Assembly (NCBI RefSeq): GCF_021354595.1
Contig: NZ_JADWYJ010000003.1
Coordinates: 558,001 to 622,000 of the forward strand
Direction of reading: 5' to 3'
Length of the DNA stretch: 64,000 nucleotides
From: Maribellus sp. CM-23
GTDB lineage: Bacteria > Bacteroidota > Bacteroidia > Bacteroidales > Prolixibacteraceae
The position numbers and the translations under genes were made by a program. The notes under the pieces were generated by a model. It was not told the origin of the DNA, searched no databases, and saw nothing but the letters and a program-made list of their open reading frames with translations. How positions within the stretch are numbered: the stretch's first letter is position 1; each line of letters opens with the position of its first letter. Below, piece by piece: positions 10,285-19,094 of this stretch.

Positions 10285-10827
10285 TTAATCCAAACTATTT
10301 AAAAACGCATCCCTTTCTTTCAGGAACTCAGAGAGGCGTTCGATCGGGTCGCGGGTGATGGCCACTCTTCCGGAGCGAATAAACTGCATCACGTGAAATT
10401 TGTTCAGCTCTTCAAACAGTGCCTGTGTATCCTCTTTGTGGCCGGTTTTTTCAACCACTACGTAATCTTTAGTGATCTCCAGAATACGAGCCCCGGCCTT
10501 ACGAACAATTTTCTCGATGGCATCGCTCTCGTAAATGGGTTCGATCGGAACTTTGTACAACGCAATTTCCTGGTAAATCATTTCGTCGTTGGTATGGTAG
10601 AAGGCTTTTAGCACATCTATCAGTTTTTCCAGTTGGTTTACCACTTTTTGTGTTTGCGCTTCTGTTTCTTTTATAACAATTGTGAATTTGTAGATTCCCT
10701 GCAATGCCGATTCGGAAACAGTTAAGCTGTCGATGTTGATTTTTCTCCGGGTAAACACAATGGTGATACGTGTCAGCAAACCGATGTGGTTTTCAGAGAA
10801 TATGGTTATTATGAACTCTTTTTTCAT
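10285..10827 (-). CDS. ilvN: Acetolactate synthase small (regulatory) subunit
   Basis: Regulatory subunit of acetohydroxyacid synthase, which binds valine or related branched-chain amino acids and activates the large subunit. The ATG at 10827 starts directly at the ACT domain: KKEFIITIFSENHIGLLTRI, with the GLLTRIT ligand-loop motif, about residues 3-75. The C-terminal half (ALYKVP to RSGRVAITR) is the usual small-subunit activation domain. At 180 residues it is slightly longer than E. coli IlvH. A longer frame upstream begins at TTG and overlaps ilvB, so I reject it. It is the last gene of ilvD-ilvB-ilvN, 43 bp after ilvB and 20 bp before the terminator. Three genes share the attenuator upstream of ilvD. 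Confidence 0.95.
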   Translation of the reverse strand: MKKEFIITIFSENHIGLLTRITIVFTRRKINIDSLTVSESALQGIYKFTIVIKETEAQTQKVVNQLEKLIDVLKAFYHTNDEMIYQEIALYKVPIEPIYESDAIEKIVRKAGARILEITKDYVVVEKTGHKEDTQALFEELNKFHVMQFIRSGRVAITRDPIERLSEFLKERDAFLNSLD

Positions 10828-10870
10828 CTTATACAATTTTTGATTTAATTCCGCAGTACTCTTTCCCGAA

Positions 10871-12568
10871 TCATGGTTCCAGGATAATATCCGAAACAGA
10901 CGCTCCGGTTGGTACCATCGGAAATACGTTGTCTTCTTTTTCAATGGTAACTTCCAACAGGTAGGGACCGTCGTGATCCAACATTTGCTGAACGCCGTTT
11001 GCCAAATCTTCGCGTTTGTCTACCCTGTGACCTTCAATTCCAAATCCCTTTCCAATCATTATGAAATCAGGGTTTTGCAGCTCGGTGAAAGAATAGCGTT
11101 TTTCAAAGAACAGCTGTTGCCACTGACGTACCATGCCCAAAAAGTGGTTGTTCAGTACAATAATCTTAACCGGAAGTTTGTTTTGGGCAATGGTTCCCAG
11201 CTCCTGGATGGTCATTTGAAAACCACCGTCGCCAATTACTGCAATAACCGTTCTGTCGGGTGCTCCAAGTTGTGCTCCCATACTGGCAGGCAAACAAAAT
11301 CCCATGGTTCCCAGCCCTCCGGAAGTAACATTGCTGCGCGAGTGTTTAAATTTGAAGTAGCGCTGCGCAACCATCTGGTGCTGGCCTACATCGGTCACCA
11401 AAATCGCGTCGTGGTTGGTTTTTTCCGAAGCCAGGCTGATTACTTCTCCCATGGTCAATCCCGGTTTGGTCGGGCGAAGGTCTTTGTTGATTACTTTCTC
11501 CTGCTCTACTTTCATGTGTTTGTGGAACTCTTCCATCCATTCCGGATGACTGTTTTCCTTTACATTTGCAGTAAGCATTTTTAACGCTTTCTTGGCATCT
11601 CCCAAAATTCTTACATCTGTTTTGATGATTTTATTGATTTCTGCAGGGTCAATCTCTATGTGAATGATCTTCGCTTTCCTGGCGTATTCACTTACTTTCC
11701 CGGTAACACGGTCGTCGAAACGCATTCCAACAGCGATGATCAGATCGGCCTCGTTGGTCAATACATTGGGGCCGTAATTGCCGTGCATGCCCAGCATTCC
11801 CACATTCAGCGGATGATCGGTAGGAAGTGCTGACAGACCCATGATGGTCCAGGCAGCCGGAATTCCTGCTTTTTCGATAAAGTCTTTAAGCTCTTGTTCT
11901 GCGCGGCCAATGATAATTCCGTGCCCAAAAAGGATCATCGGTTTTTTGGCTGCATCGATCAAATCAGCAGCTTCTTTTACTGCATGCGGGTCAACCGGTT
12001 TTTCCGGTACATACGACCGTATTTTTGTGCATTTTTTGTATTCAAAATCAAGTTCGCCGAACTGTGCATCCTTGGTCAGGTCGATAAGTACCGGTCCTGG
12101 CCGGCCACTGTTGGCAATGTAAAATGCCTGGGCGATGGCTTGCGGAATTTCTTCGGGCGAGGTTATTTGGTAGTTCCATTTTGTGACCGGAATCGACATA
12201 CCCACGATGTCTGATTCCTGGAAGGCATCGGTTCCCAGTAGCGGAGAAGCCACCTGTCCGGTTATACACACCAAAGGAGTTGAGTCGATCATTGCATCGG
12301 CAATACCTGTCATTAGGTTGGTAGCACCCGGGCCTGATGTTGCGAAACAGATACCTGGTTTGCCAGTGACTCGTGCATAACCCTGTGCTCCGTGGATTGC
12401 TCCCTGTTCGTGACGTGTTAAAATGTGATTTACCCGTTTGTCGTAATCGTACAATGCGTCGTAAACGGGCATGATGGCACCTCCGGGATACCCGAATATG
12501 GTATCTACCCCTTCTTCCAATAACGAAAGAATCAGTGCTTCAGAACCGGTAACTCTTTTTGTTGTCAT
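10871..12568 (-). CDS. ilvB: Acetolactate synthase large (catalytic) subunit
   Basis: Thiamine-diphosphate enzyme that condenses pyruvate with pyruvate or 2-ketobutyrate in valine/leucine or isoleucine synthesis. The motifs are clear: the N-terminal PYR domain with IFGYPGGAIMPVYDAL and the catalytic glutamate in RHEQGAIHGAQG; the central FAD/Rossmann domain (residues about 190-330); and the C-terminal PP domain with the ThDP motif GDGGFQMTIQEL ending in VLNN. I chose the ATG at 12568 (MTTKRVTGSEALILSLLEEG, 565 residues) because the longer 577-residue frame needs a TTG start. Second gene of the operon, 105 bp downstream of ilvD with no terminator between them. Confidence 0.96.
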   Translation of the reverse strand: MTTKRVTGSEALILSLLEEGVDTIFGYPGGAIMPVYDALYDYDKRVNHILTRHEQGAIHGAQGYARVTGKPGICFATSGPGATNLMTGIADAMIDSTPLVCITGQVASPLLGTDAFQESDIVGMSIPVTKWNYQITSPEEIPQAIAQAFYIANSGRPGPVLIDLTKDAQFGELDFEYKKCTKIRSYVPEKPVDPHAVKEAADLIDAAKKPMILFGHGIIIGRAEQELKDFIEKAGIPAAWTIMGLSALPTDHPLNVGMLGMHGNYGPNVLTNEADLIIAVGMRFDDRVTGKVSEYARKAKIIHIEIDPAEINKIIKTDVRILGDAKKALKMLTANVKENSHPEWMEEFHKHMKVEQEKVINKDLRPTKPGLTMGEVISLASEKTNHDAILVTDVGQHQMVAQRYFKFKHSRSNVTSGGLGTMGFCLPASMGAQLGAPDRTVIAVIGDGGFQMTIQELGTIAQNKLPVKIIVLNNHFLGMVRQWQQLFFEKRYSFTELQNPDFIMIGKGFGIEGHRVDKREDLANGVQQMLDHDGPYLLEVTIEKEDNVFPMVPTGASVSDIILEP

Positions 12569-12673
12569 ACTTTTTGCTTTTAGCGATGGTTGCTTTTCGG
12601 ACAACCTATTTCGAAATATATAGTTTAATTATTTGTTAGATAAAGTATTGGTTACTTTGTCTTTTGTTTCGTT

Positions 12674-14503
12674 TTAGTCAATTAATCGAATGGCACCTAA
12701 ATCAGCAGAGGAGACAAAACTTGCGTACGCTTTCAATGCTTTTGAAACATTGCGTTCTCTTTCTCCCGCCTGCCAGGCGTCTTTACCTTTGGCTTGTTCT
12801 GCTTTTCTGCGTTCGGCCAGTTCTTCTTCTGAAATCAGCAGATTGATGGAACGCCTGGTGATATTGATTTCAATGTCATCGTTGTCGCGAATCAGTCCGA
12901 TGGCGCCGCCGCCCGCTGCTTCTGGTGAAACATGGCCGATCGACAATCCGGAAGTTCCTCCGGAAAAACGTCCGTCGGTGATTAGCGCACAATGTTTGTC
13001 GAGCTGCATCGATTTCAGGTACGAAGTAGGGTAGAGCATTTCCTGCATTCCCGGGCCGCCTTTGGGGCCTTCGTAACGAATAACGATTACGTCTCCTTTT
13101 TGAACGGCATCTCCCAGAATTCCGTTAACGGCCTCTTCCTGCGAGTTAAAAACCCGTGCTTTCCCTTTAAACTGAAAGATGGACGAATCTACACCGGCTG
13201 TTTTTACGATACAGCCTTTTTCAGCAATGTTGCCAAATAAAACTGCGAGCCCGCCGTCTTTGTTGTAGGCGTGTTCGATATTGCGGATACATCCTTTTTC
13301 ACGATCGTCGTCGAGCACTTTAAATGTGCTTTCCTGAGATCCCATTACCAGGTTTCTTCCTCCGCCCGGTGCCGATTTAAATCGCCTGAAAGCATCTTCG
13401 GTTACGGTTTCACGTTTAATGTCGTACTCCGAAATAGCTTCGGCCAATGTTTTTCCGTCAATGCGGTTAACGTTGGTTTCCAACAGACCTCCACGTTCCA
13501 TTTCTCCCATGATCGAAAGAATACCTCCGGCACGGTTTACATCCTGAATGTGGTAGTGAGAGTTGGGCGCCACTTTACACAGGTTCGGTGTTTGGCGCGA
13601 AAGCCGGTCGATGTCCGACATGGTGAAATCGACACCTGCTTCATGCGCAATAGCCAACAGGTGCAAAACAGTATTGGTCGATCCTCCCATTGCAATGTCA
13701 AGTTTCATGGCATTTAAAAAGGCATCGCGGGTTGCAATGCTCCGGGGAAGAACTTTGTCGTTTCCTTCGTAATAATAAGTTTGGGTGGCTGCAATAATTT
13801 TTTCAACGGCTTCTTCAAACAGCCTTTTGCGGTTGGCATGCGTAGCCACAATGGTTCCGTTACCGGGCAGCGCCAGTCCAATTGCTTCAGCCAAACAGTT
13901 CATCGAGTTGGCGGTAAACATCCCGGAACAGGATCCGCAGGTGGGGCAGGCATTTTCTTCCACTTTAGCCAGGTATTCATCGCTAATTTTGGAGTCGGCC
14001 GCCATTACCATGGCATCTACCAGGTCGAGGTGACGATCATCAACTTCGCCGGCTTCCATTGGTCCGCCCGAAACAAAAACTGCGGGGATATTTAAACGCA
14101 TGGCAGCCATCAGCATTCCGGGGGTGATTTTGTCACAATTCGAAATGCAAATCATGGCATCTACCTTGTGGGCGTTGCACATGTATTCCACACTGTCGGC
14201 AATTACATCGCGCGAAGGGAGTGAGTACAACATTCCGTCGTGCCCCATGGCAATTCCGTCGTCGATGGCAATGGTGTTAAATTCGGCAGCAAAATAGCCT
14301 TGTTTTTCAATTAAGCCTTTAATGTGCTGGCCAATGTTGTGTAAATGTGCGTGACCGGGTACAAACTGCGTAAATGAGTTAACTACAGCAATCAGTGGCT
14401 TCCCGAAATGTTCTTCTTTCATTCCATTGGCTCGCCAAAGGCTTCTTGCGCCGGCCATTCTTCGTCCCTGGGTAGTGGTATTACTTCGTAACGGAATTTG
14501 CAT
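12674..14503 (-). CDS. ilvD: Dihydroxy-acid dehydratase
   Basis: Iron-sulfur dehydratase for the third common step of branched-chain amino acid synthesis (2,3-dihydroxy acid to 2-keto acid). 609 residues, close to the E. coli enzyme. It has the ILVD/EDD signatures [10 protein letters not shown] (Cys123) and [20 protein letters not shown] (Cys186, Cys189, Cys192), the start region [18 protein letters not shown], and the C-terminal [20 protein letters not shown]. The ATG at 14503 gives the expected N-terminus [20 protein letters not shown]. First structural gene of ilvD-ilvB-ilvN. ilvC, ilvE, ilvA and leu genes are not in the window. A leader peptide and attenuator occupy 14536-14712 directly upstream. 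Confidence 0.97.
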   Translation of the reverse strand: MQIPLRSNTTTQGRRMAGARSLWRANGMKEEHFGKPLIAVVNSFTQFVPGHAHLHNIGQHIKGLIEKQGYFAAEFNTIAIDDGIAMGHDGMLYSLPSRDVIADSVEYMCNAHKVDAMICISNCDKITPGMLMAAMRLNIPAVFVSGGPMEAGEVDDRHLDLVDAMVMAADSKISDEYLAKVEENACPTCGSCSGMFTANSMNCLAEAIGLALPGNGTIVATHANRKRLFEEAVEKIIAATQTYYYEGNDKVLPRSIATRDAFLNAMKLDIAMGGSTNTVLHLLAIAHEAGVDFTMSDIDRLSRQTPNLCKVAPNSHYHIQDVNRAGGILSIMGEMERGGLLETNVNRIDGKTLAEAISEYDIKRETVTEDAFRRFKSAPGGGRNLVMGSQESTFKVLDDDREKGCIRNIEHAYNKDGGLAVLFGNIAEKGCIVKTAGVDSSIFQFKGKARVFNSQEEAVNGILGDAVQKGDVIVIRYEGPKGGPGMQEMLYPTSYLKSMQLDKHCALITDGRFSGGTSGLSIGHVSPEAAGGGAIGLIRDNDDIEINITRRSINLLISEEELAERRKAEQAKGKDAWQAGERERNVSKALKAYASFVSSADLGAIRLID

Positions 14504-14535
14504 ACTTATTTGTCTTTATCTATCTGTTAAACATT

Positions 14536-14565
14536 AAAAAAGCCTTCCTCGTTTCTGAGAAAGGC
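14536..14565 (-). terminator. Attenuator terminator of the ilv leader
   Basis: On the minus strand GCCTTTCTC (14565-14557), loop AGAAAC and GAGGAAGGC (14550-14542) form a 9-bp stem with one G-U pair, followed by six T (14541-14536). It lies between the leader peptide stop codon and the ilvD start, 33 bp upstream of ilvD. Confidence 0.92.
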
Positions 14566-14612
14566 CTGTAAATATCTTTTAAACTATCACATAATCTAGC
14601 CCCTCTCAGAAA
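14552..14612 (-). promoter_or_regulatory. ilv antiterminator (segments 2 and 3 of the attenuator)
   Basis: Minus-strand segment 14612-14599 (TTTCTGAGAGGGGC, the last codons of the leader ORF) is complementary over 14 pairs, two of them G-U, to segment 14565-14552 (GCCTTTCTCAGAAA). The second segment contains the whole 5' arm of the terminator. The two hairpins are therefore mutually exclusive, which is the hallmark of translation-coupled attenuation. Confidence 0.88.
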
Positions 14613-14661
14613 TTCCAAGAATGACAACGAGAATGACTAGAATGTTAATAGCTAAACGCAT
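14596..14661 (-). CDS. ilv operon leader peptide (21 codons)
   Basis: Short ORF that acts as a sensor of charged Ile, Leu and Val tRNA rather than as a protein. From the ATG at 14661 it reads MRLAINILVILVVILG and then ISERG before TAG. Twelve of 21 residues are Ile (5), Leu (4) or Val (3), with an uninterrupted ILVILVVIL core at residues 7-15. By the classical mechanism, ribosomes stalled in this core leave segment 14599-14612 free to form the antiterminator, and ribosomes that reach the stop codon cover it and let the terminator form. It lies about 15 nt downstream of the predicted transcription start and has no Shine-Dalgarno sequence. It is too short for routine gene callers. Confidence 0.92.
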   Translation of the reverse strand: MRLAINILVILVVILGISERG

Positions 14662-14682
14662 ATCGCTTTTTTAAAGATGAAG

Positions 14683-14712
14683 CAAATGTAAAAATTTAAA
14701 TCAATATCCAAA
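14683..14712 (-). promoter_or_regulatory. Promoter of the ilv leader and operon
   Basis: On the minus strand TTTG (14712-14709), an 18-bp spacer and TACATTTG (14690-14683) match the Bacteroidota -33/-7 consensus (TTTG, TAnnTTTG). Transcription would start near 14676, some 15 nt before the leader ATG. Between here and the next gene end at 14945 I see only AT-rich sequence. Confidence 0.8.
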
Positions 14713-14944
14713 ATGATTTGAAATTAAAATCGGTCATTTTAAATAAAAATTAAAATTTAACGATGCTTTTACTTCGAGATGGTAACTTATTTCGTGTTCA
14801 GTTTACAATTTGAAAAAATACGCTATCGATTTGGTTATTACGTATTTCTGTCTTGTATAGGACGTAAAAACACCTGTATGGATAGAATCCGATGGTATTA
14901 TTCACGAACTGGTAAATAGAAGATTTTATTTGTTAAATTAACTT

Positions 14945-16183
14945 CTATTTATTTGTTAAAGTAGGATCGTTATTCTTAAAGAATACGATAAACACAAGCA
15001 GCAATAGCGCTGAGCTTAGGGTTATTATTCCCCAGATTGCATCCCAGTTATAGCCTTCAGCGGTTCTGAAAAGATCTATTATATGGGCGCAAATAAAATT
15101 ACCAACCAATAAGCCAGCTCCAAAAGTTACCAGGAAAATAAAGCCTTGCGCCTGTGATTTTAATTGGGCAGGTGCTTTTTTGTCGATGTAGATTTGGCCT
15201 CCCACGTAAAAGAATCCAAAAATCAGCCCGTGTATTAAAATCCCGATATAGAACATCCAGCTTTGGTGAATAACACCGCCTGCCCAAAATGAAAAGTAAC
15301 GAATGAACAATGCCACCAAACCCAGTATCATTACCTTTCGTAATCCGAATTTTTTGATGGCCGGTGTTACCAGGAGTAAGAATCCCATTTCGGCCAGTAC
15401 TCCCCAGTTCATGGTCACAGAAATGTACTTGGTTTTAATGTTTAAGAGGAACTCTGAAAAGAACGAAAAATACATCGCAAAGGGTATCATGGATAAAAAG
15501 GAGAAGAGAATGAATATCGCAAAATTACGGTCTTTCATCAGTTCCATTGTGCGTAATCCGAAGGTGTCGATCAACGAGCCTTTTTGTCCCTTGGCGGGTG
15601 GAGGAGTATCAGGAAGTGCGAGGTTGGCGAAAATGGCAATCAAGCTAACAGCGGCCCCGCAATAAAAAGGAAGGTTAGTACCATCGAAATCAATGTTCAG
15701 CACGTTTATGAAAACGACGCTGAAAATTCCGGATGCCACCCAACCAATGGAGCCAAAAATCCGGACCTTGGGAAATTGTTCTGAATTGAGATGTGCCATT
15801 GCAATCGAGCTGGTGAGGCTCCAGCTAGGCATGTAGCCCAACATGGCAATCAACAAGCAGATAAACAGAATATCATGGTTATTGGTGCTTCCGGCCAGGA
15901 AGAGCATAACTGCGTTGATGGTGTTTAGAACTGCCAACACTTTTTGTCCGGCAAAAAAACGGTCGGCAAGCATTCCAACTACCGGTGAGAAAATACAGCC
16001 GATCGCCATGGAACTTAGAATCAGTGATTTTTCAAGGCTGCTAACCTCCAGGTTGGTCAGGTAGGCTGCAAGCGGAACCCACCAAACAGCATACATCATA
16101 TACTGAAGAAACAGCATCAACGAAAGTTTGAGTCTTATTTTTTCCGTTTTTTCACGGGAGATAACCATGGTATTATCAGTCAT
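14945..16183 (-). CDS. MFS transporter, nucleoside:H+ symporter (NupG/XapB) type
   Basis: Twelve-helix inner-membrane carrier of 412 residues, probably taking up nucleosides with protons. The resemblance to E. coli NupG runs along the chain: the first helix (LSLMLFLQYMMYAVWW), the loop motif FPKVRIFGSIGWV (NupG: PPIRIWGTIGF), and the late motif IDKKAPAQLKSQAQGFIFLV (NupG: VEKEVSPAIRASAQGMF). A hydrophilic N-terminal tail precedes helix 1. It is encoded alone. The nearest genes (ilv operon, glycosyltransferase cluster) give no substrate hint. Some Bacteroidota members of this family are annotated only as general MFS carriers, so the nucleoside assignment rests on sequence resemblance. Confidence 0.82.
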   Translation of the reverse strand: MTDNTMVISREKTEKIRLKLSLMLFLQYMMYAVWWVPLAAYLTNLEVSSLEKSLILSSMAIGCIFSPVVGMLADRFFAGQKVLAVLNTINAVMLFLAGSTNNHDILFICLLIAMLGYMPSWSLTSSIAMAHLNSEQFPKVRIFGSIGWVASGIFSVVFINVLNIDFDGTNLPFYCGAAVSLIAIFANLALPDTPPPAKGQKGSLIDTFGLRTMELMKDRNFAIFILFSFLSMIPFAMYFSFFSEFLLNIKTKYISVTMNWGVLAEMGFLLLVTPAIKKFGLRKVMILGLVALFIRYFSFWAGGVIHQSWMFYIGILIHGLIFGFFYVGGQIYIDKKAPAQLKSQAQGFIFLVTFGAGLLVGNFICAHIIDLFRTAEGYNWDAIWGIITLSSALLLLVFIVFFKNNDPTLTNK

Positions 16184-16699
16184 AAGTAAGGTCTTTATAA
16201 AGTTGTGTTTAAAATTAAGGTCCTTGTATAAAAAAGGCAGGGCTTTTATTGCCCGCCTTTTTGTATAAAGTATTGTTAGTCATTCAATAGGACCTAAAAT
16301 AAGAGGGTTAGGTATTATTCCCTACCAATACCTACCTGTTGTAAAACAGAATTAGGAGGAGTTGTATAATGTTGTTTTTGTATAAGGCGCTTGTTACTAG
16401 TGATATATGTCCTTGGTTTATCGCAGTCGAAATTCATCCGGTAGGGATGTGTTTTTTTGTGAACTGGAAAATGCAATCATACCTGTTACAATACATTTTA
16501 GTGTAACCGACTTATTTGGTTAGTGTTAATTGTCTGAAACCAATATGAGAAGATACTGTAATTGTGAAACTTTATGGTTTATATAAAAGCTTGATCAATA
16601 CTGCTTAAACTCTCCGAATTGCAGAGAGCTTGAAAGTTTCTTTTAAATTTGCTGAGAGATAAACAAAGGCAATAGAAAATTCCAAAATCAGAAATAAAC
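16184..16699. other. 516-bp divergent spacer with hairpins
   Basis: No gene seen. Besides the terminator at 16230-16262 it holds an inverted repeat at 16306-16336 (GGTTAGGTATT with AATACCTACC on the plus strand) and a smaller hairpin near 16610-16628 (CTCTC / GAGAG) just upstream of a TAAATTTG box at 16644-16651. That box could be the -7 element of the glycosyltransferase operon. The promoters of both flanking genes should lie here. Confidence 0.5.
16230..16262. terminator. Bidirectional hairpin terminator upstream of the MFS gene
   Basis: GGC-A-GGGC (16236-16243) pairs with GCCCGCC (16251-16257) around loop TTTTATT, with one bulged A, flanked by A5 and T5 runs so it could act on both strands. 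It lies 47 bp upstream of the minus-strand MFS start codon, an odd place for an ordinary terminator. See findings. Confidence 0.75.
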
Positions 16700-18157
16700 A
16701 TGATTCGAATAAATTGTTATCTGCCCATCCATAACTACGAGAGTGCGGCAGGGCTAATCAGCGAATTGCAGACGAATGCAGTCATTCAAAATATTTATCT
16801 TCCCGAAGAAACAGCAACAAAAGCAGGTGGTAAAGCAAGGTCTTTTTTGTATGAGGGCTTTGGTAGTACCTCTTGGGTGAAAGCGTTAAAAGAAACGCTG
16901 GCCAGTGCAGACTATGCCGTATTGCTTACCAAAAGTACGACTCTTTCTTTGGGCCAGTTTTCCATCGAACGCATGGTTTCGGTTGCTGAGGCTATAAATG
17001 CCGCAAAAGTATATTCCGATTATTATGAAATAAAGGAAGGACAGCTTTCTGCACATCCGGTAATCGACTACCAGGAAGGCAGTTTGCGCGACGATTTTAA
17101 CTTTGGACCTCTGGTGTTATACCGTACGAATGCCCTCCGAAAGGCCATTGATAAGATGACAATGGATTTTGACAGCGCCGGATTGTATTACCTGCGTTTG
17201 AAAATGTCACAACAGGGGGCGTTTGTTCGTATTCCTGAGTTCCTGTATACAATTGATGAAACCGATTTGCGAAAAAGCGGGCAGAAATTGTTTGACTATG
17301 TGGACCCCAAAAACCGGAGCGTACAAATTGAAATGGAACAGGCGGTTACCGAACATTTAAAAGATGTAGGCGCCTGGCTGGCACCTGAATCAGGCATGCT
17401 GGAATTTGACAACTCAGCGTTCGGTCAAAAAGCGTCAGTGGTGATTCCGGTGCGGAACCGGGAAAAAACAATTGCAGATGCGATTGAATCTGTTCTGGCG
17501 CAAAAAACAAGCTTTGCTTTTAACCTGATTATTGTGGATAATCACTCAACGGATAAGACAAGCGAAATTATCCGTTCGTATGCCGAAAAAGACAAGCGAA
17601 TTGTACACATCATTCCCGGGCAAAACGATTTGGGAATTGGCGGCTGCTGGAACCTGGCCGTGCACGATGCGCGTTGCGGAATGTTTGCGGTTCAGCTTGA
17701 TAGCGATGATATTTACAAGGACGAGAATACGCTGCAAAAAATAGTGGAGGTATTTGAACAGGAAAAATGCGCCATGGTGGTAGGAACCTACCAGTTGGTG
17801 AATTTCAAACTAGAAGAAATTCCTCCCGGCATTATCGATCACCGCGAATGGACGCCTGACAATGGTAAAAACAATGCTTTGCGCATAAACGGACTGGGAG
17901 CGCCGCGTGCATTTTATACGCCGGTTTTGCGCGACGTAAAAATCCCGAATGTGAGTTATGGCGAAGATTATGCCGTTGGATTGGCCATTTCGAGAGATTA
18001 TTCGATCGGCAGGATTTACGAGAACCTTTACTTGTGCCGCCGTTGGGACGATAACTCCGATGCGGCACTCGACATTGTAAAAGTGAACGCACATAATACC
18101 TATAAAGACCGTATTCGTACCATCGAATTAAAAGCGCGTCAACGTAAAAATGCCTGA
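16700..18157 (+). CDS. Glycosyltransferase family 2, two GT-A-like halves
   Basis: 485 residues. The C-terminal half (about 245-470) is a canonical GT2 domain: ASVVIPVRNREKTIADAIES, LIIVDNHSTDKTSEI, and the nucleotide/metal motif QLDSDDIY. The first half (1-230) has a similar rhythm (ADYAVLLTKSTTLSLG, VYSDYYEI, NFGPLVLYRTNAL) but lacks a clear DxD, so it looks like a degenerate second GT-A domain. No signal peptide or membrane segment is evident, so it should act in the cytoplasm on a nucleotide-sugar donor. The acceptor is unknown. It overlaps the next gene by 8 bp, which implies translational coupling, and heads the four-gene cluster with DUF4922, SpoIID/LytB and AmpG-like proteins. Confidence 0.85.
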   Translation: MIRINCYLPIHNYESAAGLISELQTNAVIQNIYLPEETATKAGGKARSFLYEGFGSTSWVKALKETLASADYAVLLTKSTTLSLGQFSIERMVSVAEAINAAKVYSDYYEIKEGQLSAHPVIDYQEGSLRDDFNFGPLVLYRTNALRKAIDKMTMDFDSAGLYYLRLKMSQQGAFVRIPEFLYTIDETDLRKSGQKLFDYVDPKNRSVQIEMEQAVTEHLKDVGAWLAPESGMLEFDNSAFGQKASVVIPVRNREKTIADAIESVLAQKTSFAFNLIIVDNHSTDKTSEIIRSYAEKDKRIVHIIPGQNDLGIGGCWNLAVHDARCGMFAVQLDSDDIYKDENTLQKIVEVFEQEKCAMVVGTYQLVNFKLEEIPPGIIDHREWTPDNGKNNALRINGLGAPRAFYTPVLRDVKIPNVSYGEDYAVGLAISRDYSIGRIYENLYLCRRWDDNSDAALDIVKVNAHNTYKDRIRTIELKARQRKNA

Positions 18158-19094
18158 TATGCAGCAGTATTCTGAACAGGTATTACGCTTGCTGACAGAG
18201 CAAAAAGAAGGATGGCCGCTTGCTGCCAAAAACTTTGCGGGGCTGGAGAAAGTACGCACGCGGGCTTTCAGCTTTGATGGAGTGGAGATTAAGGTACAGT
18301 TTAACCCGGAACGCATTGTGTCGTCGGCTGCAAAAGTGGATGCCAAATCCATTGAGGCCCGCCCGTGTTTTTTGTGCAGTAAAAATCGTCCGAAAGAACA
18401 GCAGGGAGTAAAGATTGGAGCGTATTCGGTGCTGGTTAATCCTTTCCCGATTTTTTCGCAGCATTTTACAATTGTGGGCGAAGAACACCTTCCGCAGCAA
18501 ATAAAAGGGCGTTTGGGCGATATGCTGGATTTGGCCGCCTCGCTGCCCGGGTTTACGCTTTTTTACAATGGCCCTAAATGTGGAGCTTCGGCCCCCGATC
18601 ATTTTCATTTTCAGGCCGGAAACAGGGGATTTATGCCACTGGAAAATGAACTGGAAAAACTGAAAGAGCAACACGGTATAAAGCTTCGTTCTTTTACTTC
18701 GGATGCCTGGGCGATAAAAGACGGATTGCGCAATTTTATTTTGCTGGAATCACCCGTAAAAGAATCTGTGGAAAAAGATTTCCTGAAAATTTACGACGCA
18801 CTGGAAGTTTCGGATGAAGAACCGATGATGAACATTCTTGCGTTTTATGAAAACAACGCATGGAAAGTAGTCGTGTTTCCAAGAGCCCTTCATCGTCCTA
18901 CACAATATTTTGAAGAAGGGGAGAAGAACATTTTGATCAGTCCGGCATCGGTGGATATGGGCGGTGTGTTGATCACTCCCTTGGAAAAGGATTTTGATAA
19001 GCTAAAACCAGAAGACATACATACGATTTTTGAGCAGGTACTGTATTCGGAGCCTGCTTTTAATCAATTCATACAAAACTTAGAACATGCATAA
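18150..19094 (+). CDS. DUF4922 protein, HIT/GalT-superfamily-like
   Basis: 314 residues with the features of the histidine-triad clan that includes galactose-1-phosphate uridylyltransferase and Ap4A phosphorylase. It has the motif APDHFHFQAG (His151, His153, Gln155; the H-x-H-x-Q of nucleotidyl transferases and phosphorylases) and a possible zinc pair in ARPCFLCSKNRP (Cys73, Cys76). The segment LFYNGPKCGASAP preceding the motif is also typical. I infer a nucleotide-sugar or sugar-phosphate nucleotidyl transfer through a covalent nucleotidyl-histidine. The actual substrate is not known to me. It overlaps the glycosyltransferase gene by 8 bp upstream and the SpoIID gene by 8 bp downstream, so the three are probably made together. 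Confidence 0.82.
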   Translation: MPDMQQYSEQVLRLLTEQKEGWPLAAKNFAGLEKVRTRAFSFDGVEIKVQFNPERIVSSAAKVDAKSIEARPCFLCSKNRPKEQQGVKIGAYSVLVNPFPIFSQHFTIVGEEHLPQQIKGRLGDMLDLAASLPGFTLFYNGPKCGASAPDHFHFQAGNRGFMPLENELEKLKEQHGIKLRSFTSDAWAIKDGLRNFILLESPVKESVEKDFLKIYDALEVSDEEPMMNILAFYENNAWKVVVFPRALHRPTQYFEEGEKNILISPASVDMGGVLITPLEKDFDKLKPEDIHTIFEQVLYSEPAFNQFIQNLEHA

